NCBI GenBank assembly: GCA_039621445.1
Contig: CP154956.1
Location: 86,498,231-86,562,230, forward strand
From: Euglena gracilis
Lineage: Eukaryota; Euglenida; Euglenophyceae; Euglenales
Length of the DNA: 64,000 nt
Reading direction: 5' to 3'
Below, piece by piece: positions 34,655 through 44,164 of the stretch. Position numbers and translations under genes: made by a program. Numbering within the stretch: position 1 is the stretch's first letter; every line of letters begins with the position of its first letter. The notes beneath the pieces are model-generated. The model saw nothing but the letters and a program-made list of their open reading frames with translations, was not told where the DNA came from and did no database searches.

Positions 34655-34832
34655 CTCATGCGAGGATGATGGCTCACAGATGGCTGGCTGTCCCTGCAGC
34701 AGAAGGCCCGGCGGGTTGCTTTGGTGCCACACCTGCCCGTCCAGGAAGCAGACCCCACCCACATCCAGGTCATACACGTACTGTGTGCTTTCATTTGGGC
34801 CAGCCGAGGGCCAGTGGCAGCAAGTGGGAGAG
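34655..34832 (-). CDS. Exon, double-stranded beta-helix oxygenase-like
   Basis: The minus frame reads NESTQYVYDLDVGGVCFLDG, then QVWHQSNPPGLLLQGQPAIC. The 'vGgv.FldgqvwHqsnPp' pattern resembles the C-terminal iron-binding His region of 2-oxoglutarate/Fe(II) oxygenases. The His in VWHQ would be the distal ligand. Donor possibilities at GTGTGG and GTGGGT make the exon end uncertain. Confidence 0.4.
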
Positions 34833-35049
34833 ATGGAGAAAAGGCCACTGCCAGCGTACGGGTCGGCAGGGGGGGGGGACTGGGGGAATTTGTAGTTTTG
34901 ACAAGTCATGTGTGACAAGGGTGACATCACATATAATGCCACATGACCTTTTTTTTAGATCCTTTGGGTCCAAAAAAAGATCCAATCAGAGTTCGCGCAT
35001 TTTTGGCAATTTTGACTCCGAATCAAGGTTCCATCCACAGGTGGTGTGG

Positions 35050-35245
35050 GGAAAGGTCGCGAGGGTTCGCCCCTCCTGGAGGAGGGGGTTGCCAATGTCC
35101 CTGCCAGGGCCGTCCCAGATGGTCAGGCCTCCGCCCTCGAAGGCCTCGTCGGTCGGCAGCTGCAGAATGAATGACCCATCCACGTCGGAGCACGCCAACG
35201 TGGATATGGAGTGCATTCCAAGAAAGGCTCAAGACCACAGCGGAT
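35050..35245 (-). CDS. Exon, oxygenase-like core
   Basis: The minus frame reads CSDVDGSFILQLPTDEAFEG, then GGLTIWDGPGRDIGNPLLQE and GRTLATFPHTT. The order 'D.dGSF.LqLp...FeGGgl..wdG......Gr...Fp' follows the prolyl-hydroxylase type of double-stranded beta-helix. The HxD iron motif expected before 'DGSF' reads CSD here, so the first His is not visible in this exon. Function is inferred from pattern only. Confidence 0.4.
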
Positions 35246-35711
35246 TGGCGGAGAATGCATCAATTTGAAGTGAACCGGGAGGGGTCCAATGCAACCGACT
35301 GCTGGGACCTGGCGGGTACCCAAAAACTGGCAAAAAACCAAATCCAACTGGATATTTCAACGTACAATAAAAACCTGAAGATTCTCAATGAACAGGATTT
35401 CAAAATTGTTAGCAGCTCCTTCCAACGTTTTGAGGCAAACCCACCCCCAAAACCCTCAAAAAAAACCATTTTGACACCTTTGACTTATCCAAAAAAAATT
35501 CGGCACAGCCTGGAAGTGAAAATGGATTTCACAACAGGCTCACAGCCCGTCTGTGGTATTTCCTGTCTATTCCTTTGAATCCTGCTGGGCATTGCTGCTG
35601 AGACTTGTGCACATTTGGCTGAAAAAAAGGGTTCTCATTGGCTGCCCCCCAGGGCAGACCGCCATTTAGTGCGTATCACAACGTACCTAGGCGGCCACCT
35701 ACGGCACAAAT

Positions 35712-35731
35712 GACCGACGGGACCGTCGGTC
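35712..35731. repeat. 20-bp palindrome copy 1
   Basis: GACCGACGGGACCGTCGGTC. Five bases inside the left TIR. Two-fold symmetric, like a binding site for a dimeric protein. Confidence 0.85.
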
Positions 35732-36302
35732 ATTTTTCGGCACTAAATTTCTTCCTATGGCACTTGCTTTTGTGAAGAAAAGTAGACGAACATCAGTTTG
35801 CCTTCACAGGGTACCTTTTTCCTCATAAAAATGCAAATTTGAGCCTGTTTGGCATGAATTGAAATGTGACAAAATGAACGTTCATCATACGAAAAAACAC
35901 GTCAAAATGGAGTTTACAGCATGTGCACAGACAAAAACAGATTGTGCCATCACCTCCCTCTTTTAGGTATGCTCACATTCCCAGACCGGAGGAAAGGACA
36001 AAAACACCTGTAATGATTATGAGAATGAGAAGCAGGATTATTGCATGCGAGCACACGACCATCCAATTTTCAGTAAAAGAGGATTAAGCAGCTTACATTG
36101 TGGGCAAACGCCCAGACCACAACTGAGCTTAACTATCCAGGAGGATCATTGAAAAATGGATGCCATTGCCACCACAAAGCAGCTGCTCCGAAAGAACAAA
36201 ATGAAGAAATTACAGAAAGGGACATCCAACAAATCGTCCATCGTCCCTGCTGTAGTTTCTGATCGCATCGATAATCCTAGATGACCACCTAAAACACAAA
36301 AA

Positions 36303-36320
36303 ACGACGGTCCCGTCGGTT
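36303..36320. repeat. 20-bp palindrome copy 2 (diverged)
   Basis: ACGACGGTCCCGTCGGTT, with the outer bases of the consensus altered. Confidence 0.75.
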
Positions 36321-36440
36321 CCAGATAAAAGTCCTTCAGAAGCAATATGCCCCTCTGTGGTGGGCGCTGCCACGGGTCCAAAAAGCTAATGAACAAGGTA
36401 CACCAAACAAACAAGAGCAATTGTAGTTTGCAATTCAGCT

Positions 36441-36460
36441 GACCGATGGGAGCGTCGGTC
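36441..36460. repeat. 20-bp palindrome copy 3
   Basis: GACCGATGGGAGCGTCGGTC, with two or three changes in the arms relative to copy 1. Confidence 0.75.
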
Positions 36461-36763
36461 ATTTCATGCTCTGTGTATGCAAAACGCCGCGATTTTCAAT
36501 CAACGTCCTGAATGACAAGCAAACAATGCAATGACAATGAGCAAACGTCCTTACGGTGTCATTCTGGTGACATTCATTCCCAAGTGTGGGTCAGCCCACA
36601 CTTTCATGAAACAAACCAACAAATCACCACAAATACTCCTTGCAGAATGCTAAATTTGAAGGTGATTTGGTATTGAAACCACCAATTGTCTGTGGAAAAT
36701 GCTAGATTCACAAAGAAATTATCCCCCCCCTTAATGATAAAGACAAGACAGAAAATGCAAAAT

Positions 36764-36783
36764 GACCGACGGGTCCGTCGGTC
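36764..36783. repeat. 20-bp palindrome copy 4
   Basis: GACCGACGGGTCCGTCGGTC. Confidence 0.85.
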
Positions 36784-37006
36784 ATTTTATCATAATCACC
36801 TTTGAGGTTGCTTTTCAGCAAGCGATCCATCTGACCAACTCCCGAAAGACCTTTTAATTGAACGTCATTTTATTCTTCACTTTGACAGAGTATGCAGCCC
36901 TTTTTACCTCTCCCACTAACATAAATGATCATGCATGTTTTCATCAGCATCATCATTTTGACTTCAAAAATACAGCATCAGTCAACAACGTTCAGCACTC
37001 AAGCAT

Positions 37007-38143
37007 GTGCATTGCACGAAAGGCCAGGTAATTGTGCACAATGCACACTTCCGTCCATACGGTTGTGAAAATGTTCTACCTTTCAATCGGAGAGATCCGA
37101 GAGCATTTTTGCAAAAGACAATGTGTGTGTATTGTTCAGAGTCATGGATACCACCTGCAATTGCAGCTGCAGTTGCTTTGGGAGAGAAAGCACTCTGTGG
37201 CCTTTTTGTTTCTGCTCGATCCACAACTTGTGTACTGGCAATGCTTCCAGAAAGATGTATTTTGTGCGGTTTCTGGCTGGCATTGGCTTGTTCTCTGGGG
37301 TGTTTTGTGTCCCAGGTTCGTCAAAATTCTATTGAGGGGGCTTGCCTGCTTCATTTGCCGGTTTGCCTCTTGGGTCAAAAAAGATGGGCCGGGGAGGGAT
37401 TGTTGTAGTAAATTGTTGTGATCACTGATCAAGGTAACGAAAGTACATCTGATTTCGCGCAACGTTGCGTGCAAAATAGAACGACGTCCATACGTGTATG
37501 TGATTTCTTGCAATCACCCAACCAATTCATCCCAGAAAAGGGAGTAATTTTTCGCAAATTGCTCAGATTCACTGCACAAAACACCGCCTCCGTCAAAACC
37601 ACACCCAAACAAAGTTGCTTTGCTTTCTCTGTTGCAAGTGTCTGGAAAAACCATGTGTGAGAAAAAATAGGTTGGTATTACGTCAGGGCTTGTCTGTTAT
37701 ATCAACCTCAGGCCTTGTGTTACAAACACCCTGTGGCAATGTCTGAAAACGTTGGCAACCGGTGTATATCTGAGCAATGCCGGCTCTGCACTTCCCATTG
37801 GGGGCTAAATACATACTATAGCCGTGTACCATCGAGACATTGGCTGTACCTGGTTTTTGAAAGCAAGAGACAACAAGGTCTCTCGTCCCTGTCTGATTTC
37901 CATTCTGGTCCAAATTATGGTACGTTGGTTTTAGAACTCCTGCAATTTAATGATGCAGAATGTTGCTGTGGCATGCGACATTTAGCCTTCGGCTATGGTG
38001 TGTACATGTGGCTAATTGAACCTTACAAGAAACAAAGGTATATGACAATATCGACAAACCTCCACCGCATTTTGTTATTCTGGTGTTCTGGAACGAGGCA
38101 GTATCTCTTCCACAGACACGCACATATTTTCCACACCGAATGA
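37007..38143 (+). pseudogene. Unidentified frames inside nested transposon
   Basis: Frames 37007-37408 (133 residues, Cys-rich, for example PERCILCGFWLALACSLGC) and 37715-38143 (142 residues) might be remnants of the element's own protein. The intervening sequence has stops in all plus frames. Minus frames 37913-37683 and 38255-37947 are equally protein-like, so the coding strand cannot be decided. No DDE/D motif is visible. Confidence 0.2.
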
Positions 38144-38297
38144 TCAGCTGTATTTTGGCCATGGAATGGTCGAAATACTGAATGGAGTTGTCATGGAATT
38201 CTTTTGTGATGAGGGGATGGAATTTGTACCTGGTAACAAAAGCTTCGTTCAACATGTGCTGATAAACATCTCATTAACAATGAGAGTGGCACATCTT

Positions 38298-38317
38298 GAC
38301 CGACGGTCCCGTCGGTC
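38298..38317. repeat. 20-bp palindrome copy 5
   Basis: GACCGACGGTCCCGTCGGTC, the same arms as copy 1 with the centre inverted. Confidence 0.85.
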
Positions 38318-38752
38318 TTCTTTTCCATCAAACTACATATTCTGTGGAGGAATTGGTCATCTTTTTTGTTCAAGAACAACAGTGTATTTGATTTAGCTGC
38401 AAAGTTCAACAAACAAAAGCAGTACTATCGCTAGAAGTTATGGTGGTGCATTCGCACCTTCCACACGTTCTTCACAGGTTTCTCCGCCATCCAACTGTGG
38501 TACATACAATTATGGCGACGAACAGACAATATGTCATATACCTTGACCGGTTTTACGCAATATGGAATTCTGAGAAGAGTTGAGAGAGTGAGAAGAGTGA
38601 TTAACAGGTCAGAGTGATTTCCTACATCTGACAAAATAACCCGAAATTTGACCATTTGTGGTGAAAGTTGTTCCCAAATAAACATGCAAGATTGCAATAT
38701 TGCGTTTTATGAGTAGAAATCTTTTGATATCAAAACCTGGCTTTCAAAAAAA

Positions 38753-38772
38753 GACCGACGGTCCCATCGGTC
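38753..38772. repeat. 20-bp palindrome copy 6
   Basis: GACCGACGGTCCCATCGGTC. Confidence 0.8.
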
Positions 38773-38836
38773 ATTTGTGCAGTAGGTCGCCTAGGATTAT
38801 GTTTAAAGTCAATTGAGGGCTCTTGTTTGCTCAGAT

Positions 38837-38856
38837 AACCGACAAGACCGTCGGTA
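38837..38856. repeat. 20-bp palindrome copy 7 (diverged)
   Basis: AACCGACAAGACCGTCGGTA. Confidence 0.7.
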
Positions 38857-39004
38857 ATTGATTCACAAATAGATTGCTTCTTTAACACTTATTGGAACGA
38901 AGGTAAACAATTGCAGTTTTTTCCACTGGAGAGTCTCCTGTGAAATCTTGGCCACATCAAATTGCAGCCGCCCATAACGGCGCCATTTTTGAGGGACTTT
39001 TTTC

Positions 39005-39021
39005 GACCGACGGGACCGTCG
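39005..39021. repeat. 20-bp palindrome copy 8 (truncated)
   Basis: GACCGACGGGACCGTCG. Seven bases inside the right TIR, mirroring copy 1. Confidence 0.8.
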
Positions 39022-39054
39022 TTTTTTTTGCCGTAGGTGGCCGCCTAGGACGTA

Positions 39055-39215
39055 TCTGTGATACATTAAATTTTTTTTGGTGATACGTATGTGATACATT
39101 AAATTTTTTTGGTGATACATATGTGATACATTAAAAAAAAATTGGTGATACATATGTGATACACAAATTCTCCTTGGTGAAACGTATAATAAAAGTTGTG
39201 AAACACAAATTTGTA
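39055..39215. repeat. Left subterminal GTGATAC array of outer element
   Basis: Four successive units of about 30 bp, each with GGTGATACATATGTGATACA (or CGTATG variant) and an AT-rich spacer, decaying into GGTGAAACGTATAATAAAAG at the inner side. Confidence 0.8.
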
Positions 39216-39476
39216 AGATGAAAAATTCACATGGAACGTAAGACGGCGCTCACCCGGGCTTCAGGAACTCAGGTCCCATGGCTGCTCTTGCCCCACTTCC
39301 GTGGTGCTGACCTGTCTGCCAAGACAGGTCCCCGCCATCTTTTGTTTTTCATTTTGAGGCATGCACGGGGTTTTCTCTTTGGGCGGGTCCCCGGCAGCCA
39401 TATTTTTTTGTTTTTTTTTGTCAGCAACTTCTCAGCCGCTATTTTTTCATTTTTGGTTGGGATGACATGAAATTTT

Positions 39477-40541
39477 CTACACTGTGCTGGATGAAACTGC
39501 CAACTGACCCTTTACGTCTTCCATAAGACGCCTCACCCCCGGTGGAATTGCCATGCGTGCCATGTCCTCAATTGTGATGAATCCAAAAGTTTCCTTGCTG
39601 TCAAAGCCCTCCTTCCGAAGGGAACCTTCAAACCGACGGAATACAGGATTCCGAGACAACAATTCCTCAAACCATGGACAAGAGTAATCACTTTCTTTCT
39701 TCTGTGTTGAAACGACCTCCAATGGCAACATCTCTTTCGGAACCTCCTCAACCCCGACTGATGCCACAGAAGATGATTCTGCAGAGGATTCGAGGTCCCC
39801 CTGCGCCCCACTCTCTTCAGATGAAGCGGAAAGACTACTTTCTGTGACGGAATCCCCACTCAAATCGGAAACAGAAAATCCATCAGAGGACGATGCTGCC
39901 TCATCGACAGCACTGCTGGGCAGTCTGTCGTTGTGCAGTTCGCCTTTCACAGGCGGCTGCCCAGAGCCTCACGGCTGAATCGACGAGGATGTCGTCCGGA
40001 CATGGCGTGCTCCTGACGATGATCTCATCGGCGGTGTGCTGCCCCGTTAGCCCAGTGCGTCGCCCGCCACAGACCAGCTTCACAGTTGAGTTTAATGCAA
40101 GGAAGTGTGGATGAAACCATCGGTGCCCAACCCCCTCCATGACATATTCATAGTTTAAAAGGAGACATCTTTGTGCAAAAGACTGCAGATAGCCACAAGA
40201 AGCTCGCACACAATGGTCAGAAAGGCGGTGGGTTAGAAGCGGCGGTGGGTCAGAACGGGCAGACGTCAATGTGCTGCAGCCAATGTGCGCTGGGCAGTCT
40301 TTTGGAACTGGTGGCGGTTTCCTTTTCGGGTGGGCAGTGTCACTTTCAATTTCTTTTCTGGGGGGGCAGACTCTGACGAAGAACCCTCTCCAGGAGGCGA
40401 ATCGGGGATGCCCTCGTCCTCCACGTTCCGCAGCTCCGAGCAGTTGTCCACCAAAACATTATCACAAGAAAAATGTTCCATGTGTCTGCAGAGAGGCAAA
40501 GAAACAAGGATAAAAAGTGGAACAGGAAGCCGAAAAAACAT
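39477..40541 (-). pseudogene. Gene of the outer element, unknown protein, frame-broken
   Basis: Three consecutive minus frames together read as one acidic, serine-rich protein. The first, from about 40541, begins MFFRLPVPLFILVSLPLC and includes DNCSELRNVEDEGIPDSPPG. The second (to 39901) contains RCLLLNYEYVMEGVGHRWFH, then PHFLALNSTVKLVCGGRRTG. The third (39950-39477) has a long Ser/Glu-rich part, then NPVFRRFEGSLRKEGFDSKE and a stop. Frame changes near 40270 and 39955 could be introns or frameshifts. I do not recognise a transposase or any other family. Confidence 0.45.
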
Positions 40542-40554
40542 TTTGACGTAAAAA

Positions 40555-40712
40555 TTTCTAAAAAAATTGGTGATACATATGTGATACATTAAAAAAATTT
40601 TGGTGATACGTATGTGATACATTAAAATTTTTTTGGTAATACATATGTGATACATTAATTTTTAGGCCGTGATACATGTGATACGTAAAAATTTTTTTTG
40701 GTGATACGCACT
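40555..40712. repeat. Right subterminal GTGATAC array of outer element
   Basis: Four GTGATACATATGTGATACATT-type units in the same orientation as the left array, ending directly in the right TIR. Confidence 0.8.
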
Positions 40713-40728
40713 AAATGGAGGTCGGCCC

Positions 40729-42045
40729 CAGGGACCCCTGTGGAAGAATCTCCCTGTGGGGGAGCTTCAGGTCTGCACTGGCATGAGCACCACCGTCAAT
40801 GTGCTTGGGCAGGTGTGTCTGCAACCCGGTGGGACGGTAGCGGGTGATGAAACTTTGAGCCCTCTCAAATCGGGTGGAGGCAGGCTGCATCGCGCAAAAA
40901 CAGATGGGGGTGGGATGGAATGGGGGCAGGCTGTGGTTCGGAGGGGGTTCTTTGTACAAATCCCCAGTGAGGGACAAGAACCTGTGCTGTTATTTGGTTT
41001 TGCTGATAATCGGTCCTGGGAGTTGATTTGGGGGTTGCAAACATATGGTCCTTTCGAGGTTCCTTTCGATAAATTTTTTTGAGTGTGATTGAATACCTCG
41101 ATTGCAAGGAATCCAACAAATGCGACTTTCTTCCTTTTCCTCAGTCATATCTGGAAGGCCCAGAGGCAACACCTTCAAATAGAATTGGACAATTATGGAA
41201 TCAAATTCAGACAGAGGTTACGTTTCAGTGCCGGGGCAAAATCAGGTAAATGGTTGCTACTGAATTTCTGAAAGAATAAAAGTTGCCGATGTTTGGGAAA
41301 TTTGGAATACATGTGACATCCAAGATGGTTGGGATGGCACACAGATGAGGTTTCGGGTTTGTGTGTTCAGAAACGAAAAGATGATGATGGTGTTTTGTTC
41401 AGGTAAGGGAAAGCTGTTACCATCTGATTCCAAGCAGCAATCAAATCTAAAATTTAAATGATCTCTGACCATGTGCCTTCATCTCTTCAACTGAGCAAAA
41501 TATGCTCTTTTTGTTGAGCTTTGCTTCCCAGATTGTTTGGCAAATGCAACTGGCACATCTGCAAAGCACTGTGCAGCCTATTCATCAGGACGAACCTCCC
41601 TATGCAAGTGGCTCCATTCAGCATAAATGCGATCACAAAGATCAAGAAGTGGACAGAAACCATAGCACCATATGTTGAACAAACACCCTTTTGTCTCATG
41701 ACACAGACATATTTTACACACATACATGGTTGTCCATTTTATATAAATAGTCAGTTGGCTAATCGGCTGGTCGGGGGGGGGGGGGCAATAACCCGACAGT
41801 TAATTTTGAGGCCTGGAAATGCAAAATTGGGTTGGTGATTTCGGATTTGGTGCTAACATCCTAAATTGACTGTTGTTTATTCCAAATTTGAGTGGAACAA
41901 AGGCTGTTTTTAGGACCCCCTGGGGGGGGGGGTCCGACCCAATGAACTGATTTGGGCAACCGATTACTTAGCCAATTAAACAATCCCAAATATTCAAAAA
42001 TTCCACACCAGAGATTTTTTAAAATACCTATTTCCAGGGCCCGAT
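40729..42045. other. Stretch between two mobile elements, no gene
   Basis: No recognised gene. A CAATAA/poly-G element piece lies at 41770-41815 and a C-run/G-run palindrome at 41918-41935. Confidence 0.4.
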
Positions 42046-42090
42046 GCCTGTCTTGAAAATCGACTGACATTAACGGATTTTAGCAGGGGC

Positions 42091-42190
42091 GCCGTTAGTA
42101 ATTAACGATTTTCAAGACAGGCGCCGTTAGTAATTAACGATTTTCAAGACAGGCGCCGTTAATATAAAACGATTTTCAGAGGGGCGTCCG
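42091..42190. repeat. Left GCGCCGTTAGTAATTAACG array
   Basis: Three successive units of GCGCCGTTA(GTAATTAA)CGATTTTC, separated by AAGACAG, the last reading AATATAAAACGATTTTCAGA. Confidence 0.8.
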
Positions 42191-43071
42191 TTTCCTTGGA
42201 GTTGGGAGACAGGCAGCTGGTCCAACTGATGGAACGGATTACGACTATGTGAATCAGAACGCGCAGATGCATGTGCACGCGTAGTGTGTGTGGGGAAAAT
42301 ATTTTTCATTGACCCCACCCCGAAATGCAATTGTTTTTGGCCATCACTGTTTGTCGTCAGTTGCAGGGATTTTTCTGTCAACCGGCGAAGAACCTCCGCA
42401 CGCAACCCAGTTCGAAACGCAAAAACGAGGAGGTTCCAGCGCTGGTTTTCCAACAGATTCTTGGAATTGAATTGTGTCGACAATGACAACAATTCAGCTT
42501 CAGACCAATCTCAGAGTCCTCTTTTTGAGCAGCTATGATGGCCTTGTGTGCGCGTTCTCGCTTCAAAGCGGGTGGGATGAATTCATTCAGCAAAGGAAAT
42601 TTCCGGGGTGCTGAGGCCACAAGGGCAACATCCGGGACCCTTTCGTTGTACACTCGCATCAAGACGTTTACATAATTTCGCCAAGATTCGGCCGACGTCT
42701 CTTGCACTGACACATTCTGTTCCTCACGTTGTTTGTTGCCCTCAATGGCTTCCTGCTCATCAAACAAAAAAACAGACTGAATGCAGCGACGCCCCCACGC
42801 ACGCAAACACTCATCAATTGATGAGTATTTCACACCCAATGGATGGCAAAGATCAACAAAGGACAAAAAATGAGCCAAACGAGCTCGCTGCACGTTCTGA
42901 GAACCAGGCGTTTTTTTTTTGGGCGGAGACGTGAAAAGTGGACCGTTAACAGGGTCCTCGGGATCTTTTTTTCACCACAGCTGCAGCTTTTTGCATCTCA
43001 GCAACGAAAAACACCAGGGATGGAGGGGCTTTCAGACTGGCCTCCCACACGAGGTTTTGCCGCTTGGCCAT
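42127..43071 (-). pseudogene. Truncated tyrosine recombinase
   Basis: A start (MAKRQNLVWEASLKAPPSLV) lies at 43071. A one-base frameshift in a seven-A run (about 42966-42972) leads into the frame with RARLAHFLSFVDLCHPLGVK, then SWRNYVNVLMRVYNERVPDV and PRKFPLLNEFIPPALKRERA. This is a core-binding-like helical region. After a second shift near 42515 the text DWSEAELLSLSTQF...NLLVFAFRTGLRAEVLRRLT matches the start of the catalytic domain of phage-integrase-type recombinases, with Arg in TGLR as the first catalytic residue. The HxxR and Tyr motifs are absent, so it is deleted at the 3' end and inactive. Confidence 0.55.
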
Positions 43072-43148
43072 CAAGAACAACCTATGAAAAAATAAAGAAT
43101 CCAAATTTCACTTTTTACCGGACCAATTTCATCACATCACTCACTTCG

Positions 43149-43245
43149 ACATTAACGGATTTTAGCAGGGGCTCCGTTTAGTAATTAACGATTTTCAAGA
43201 CAGGTGCCGTTACTATAAAATGGTTTTCAGAGGGGCGCCGTTTTC
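43149..43245. repeat. Right GCGCCGTTA array
   Basis: ATTAACGGATTTTAGCAGGG, then TAGTAATTAACGATTTTC, AAGACAGGTGCCGTTA and CAGAGGGGCGCCG repeat, in direct orientation, the order seen at 42067-42185. Confidence 0.8.
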
Positions 43246-43356
43246 TTGACTAAAACCACAAAAAAAACGACAAAAAATCCACCCTACGGGTTACTAATCG
43301 TCGAACGTTGTTCAAGACAGACGTGCGGGCCCTGTGAAATAGTTATTAGAACAATC

Positions 43357-43488
43357 GACCGCACTAACGGTTTTAGCAGGGGCGCCAGGCGGCCCCAAGG
43401 CGGCCTGGCGCCTTCGGCGCCTTGGGGCCGCCCGGCGCCTTGGGGCCTCCCGGCGCCCCTGCTAAAATCGTTAGTGGCAGTCGATTTT
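43357..43488. repeat. GC-rich foldback
   Basis: Arms AATCGACCGCACTAACGG...GCAGGGGCGCC and its inverse enclose GGCGGCC, GGCGCCTTCGGCGCC and GGGGCCGCC words. The whole 132 bp can fold into one long stem with nested hairpins. It forms the right end of the tyrosine-recombinase element. Confidence 0.75.
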
Positions 43489-43800
43489 TGTATAAAATTT
43501 GGTGACCCGAAGGGGGGGGGGCAGGTGGGGGGTCCGCCACCCCCCTCCCGCCCTCCCCCCCCAGGCGGCATTAACTTTGGTGCTGACTTGGCTCAAGCCA
43601 TCTTCGATAACATGCTGGAGGCTGAAATTGGGGGGAGCTGACTCCAAGTCAATTCCAAGCTTCCAGTTAAATGCCTTGTAAAGAGGTCTATGCTGAAGCC
43701 AACAGTCTGGAGAGCCGACTTTGGGGAAGAGGGCACCAGCCGGGCTGTTCACTAACCCGGGGGGGGGGGTAACCAGGAGGTGGGATGAGCCGGGGGGGGG

Positions 43801-43968
<168 letters not shown>

Positions 43969-44164
43969 TGTGTGTGTATGGCAAATGTTTGCTTTACAGC
44001 TAGCGGCACTTTTGATGGCCAGCGGACCTAATATTCCTGGACACTGGACTTAAAATAAATAGGATCGGCCCCACTTGCAACGCGCATCCTCCTTGGGCTG
44101 GGCCGCGCAATTCCCAAAGGTGGGAGACAGGCAGGGATAAAAAAGATAAAGGCTGCCAAATTGT

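Larger units (their letters stand above)
35686..39049. mobile_element. Nested DNA transposon, 21-bp perfect TIRs, 5-bp TSD
   Basis: The 21-bp ends (35686-35706 and 39029-39049; outer part CCTAGGCGGCCACC) are exact reverse complements. They are flanked on both sides by ACGTA (35681-35685 and 39050-39054), a clean 5-bp target duplication. Inside are eight copies of a GACCGAC...GTCGGTC palindrome. Short frames occur on both strands (plus 37007-37408 and 37715-38143; minus 38255-37947), but none shows transposase motifs I recognise, so the copy is non-autonomous or decayed. Confidence 0.8.
35652..40728. mobile_element. Outer DNA transposon with 28-bp imperfect TIRs
   Basis: The ends are inverted copies of CCATTTAGTGCGTATCAC (35662-35679 and, reversed, 40701-40718). 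A ten-base outer extension reads GGGC(A/C)GACC(G/T), giving 26 of 28 matches. Just inside both ends lie repeated GTGATACATATGTGATAC blocks. Without the 3.37-kb insertion at its left end the element is about 1.7 kb and contains one broken minus-strand gene (40.54-39.48 kb). No clear target duplication. I cannot place it in a known superfamily. Confidence 0.7.
42046..43490. mobile_element. Tyrosine-recombinase (Crypton-like) element with inverted ends
   Basis: The left end (42056-42093) and right end (43452-43488) are inverted copies: AAAATCGACTG, then (A/C)CA(T/C)TAACG, then ATTTTAGCAGGGGCGCC. Inner repeat blocks, with GTTAGTAATTAACGATTTTC and AAGACAGGCGCC, occur as three units at 42091-42185 and two units at 43150-43245. 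Between them is a decayed minus-strand tyrosine-recombinase gene. Cryptons as known lack terminal inverted repeats, so this structure is atypical. No obvious target duplication. Confidence 0.6.

Noticed and set aside
35171-35578. 135-residue plus-strand frame
   Set aside because: Overlaps the minus-strand oxygenase-like exon, whose frame fits a known fold. The plus frame ends in A-rich intron-like text.
39231-39470. Plus-strand frame at the left of the outer element
   Set aside because: Short, low-complexity Phe/Leu-rich C terminus from T-runs, and opposite to the more convincing minus-strand gene.
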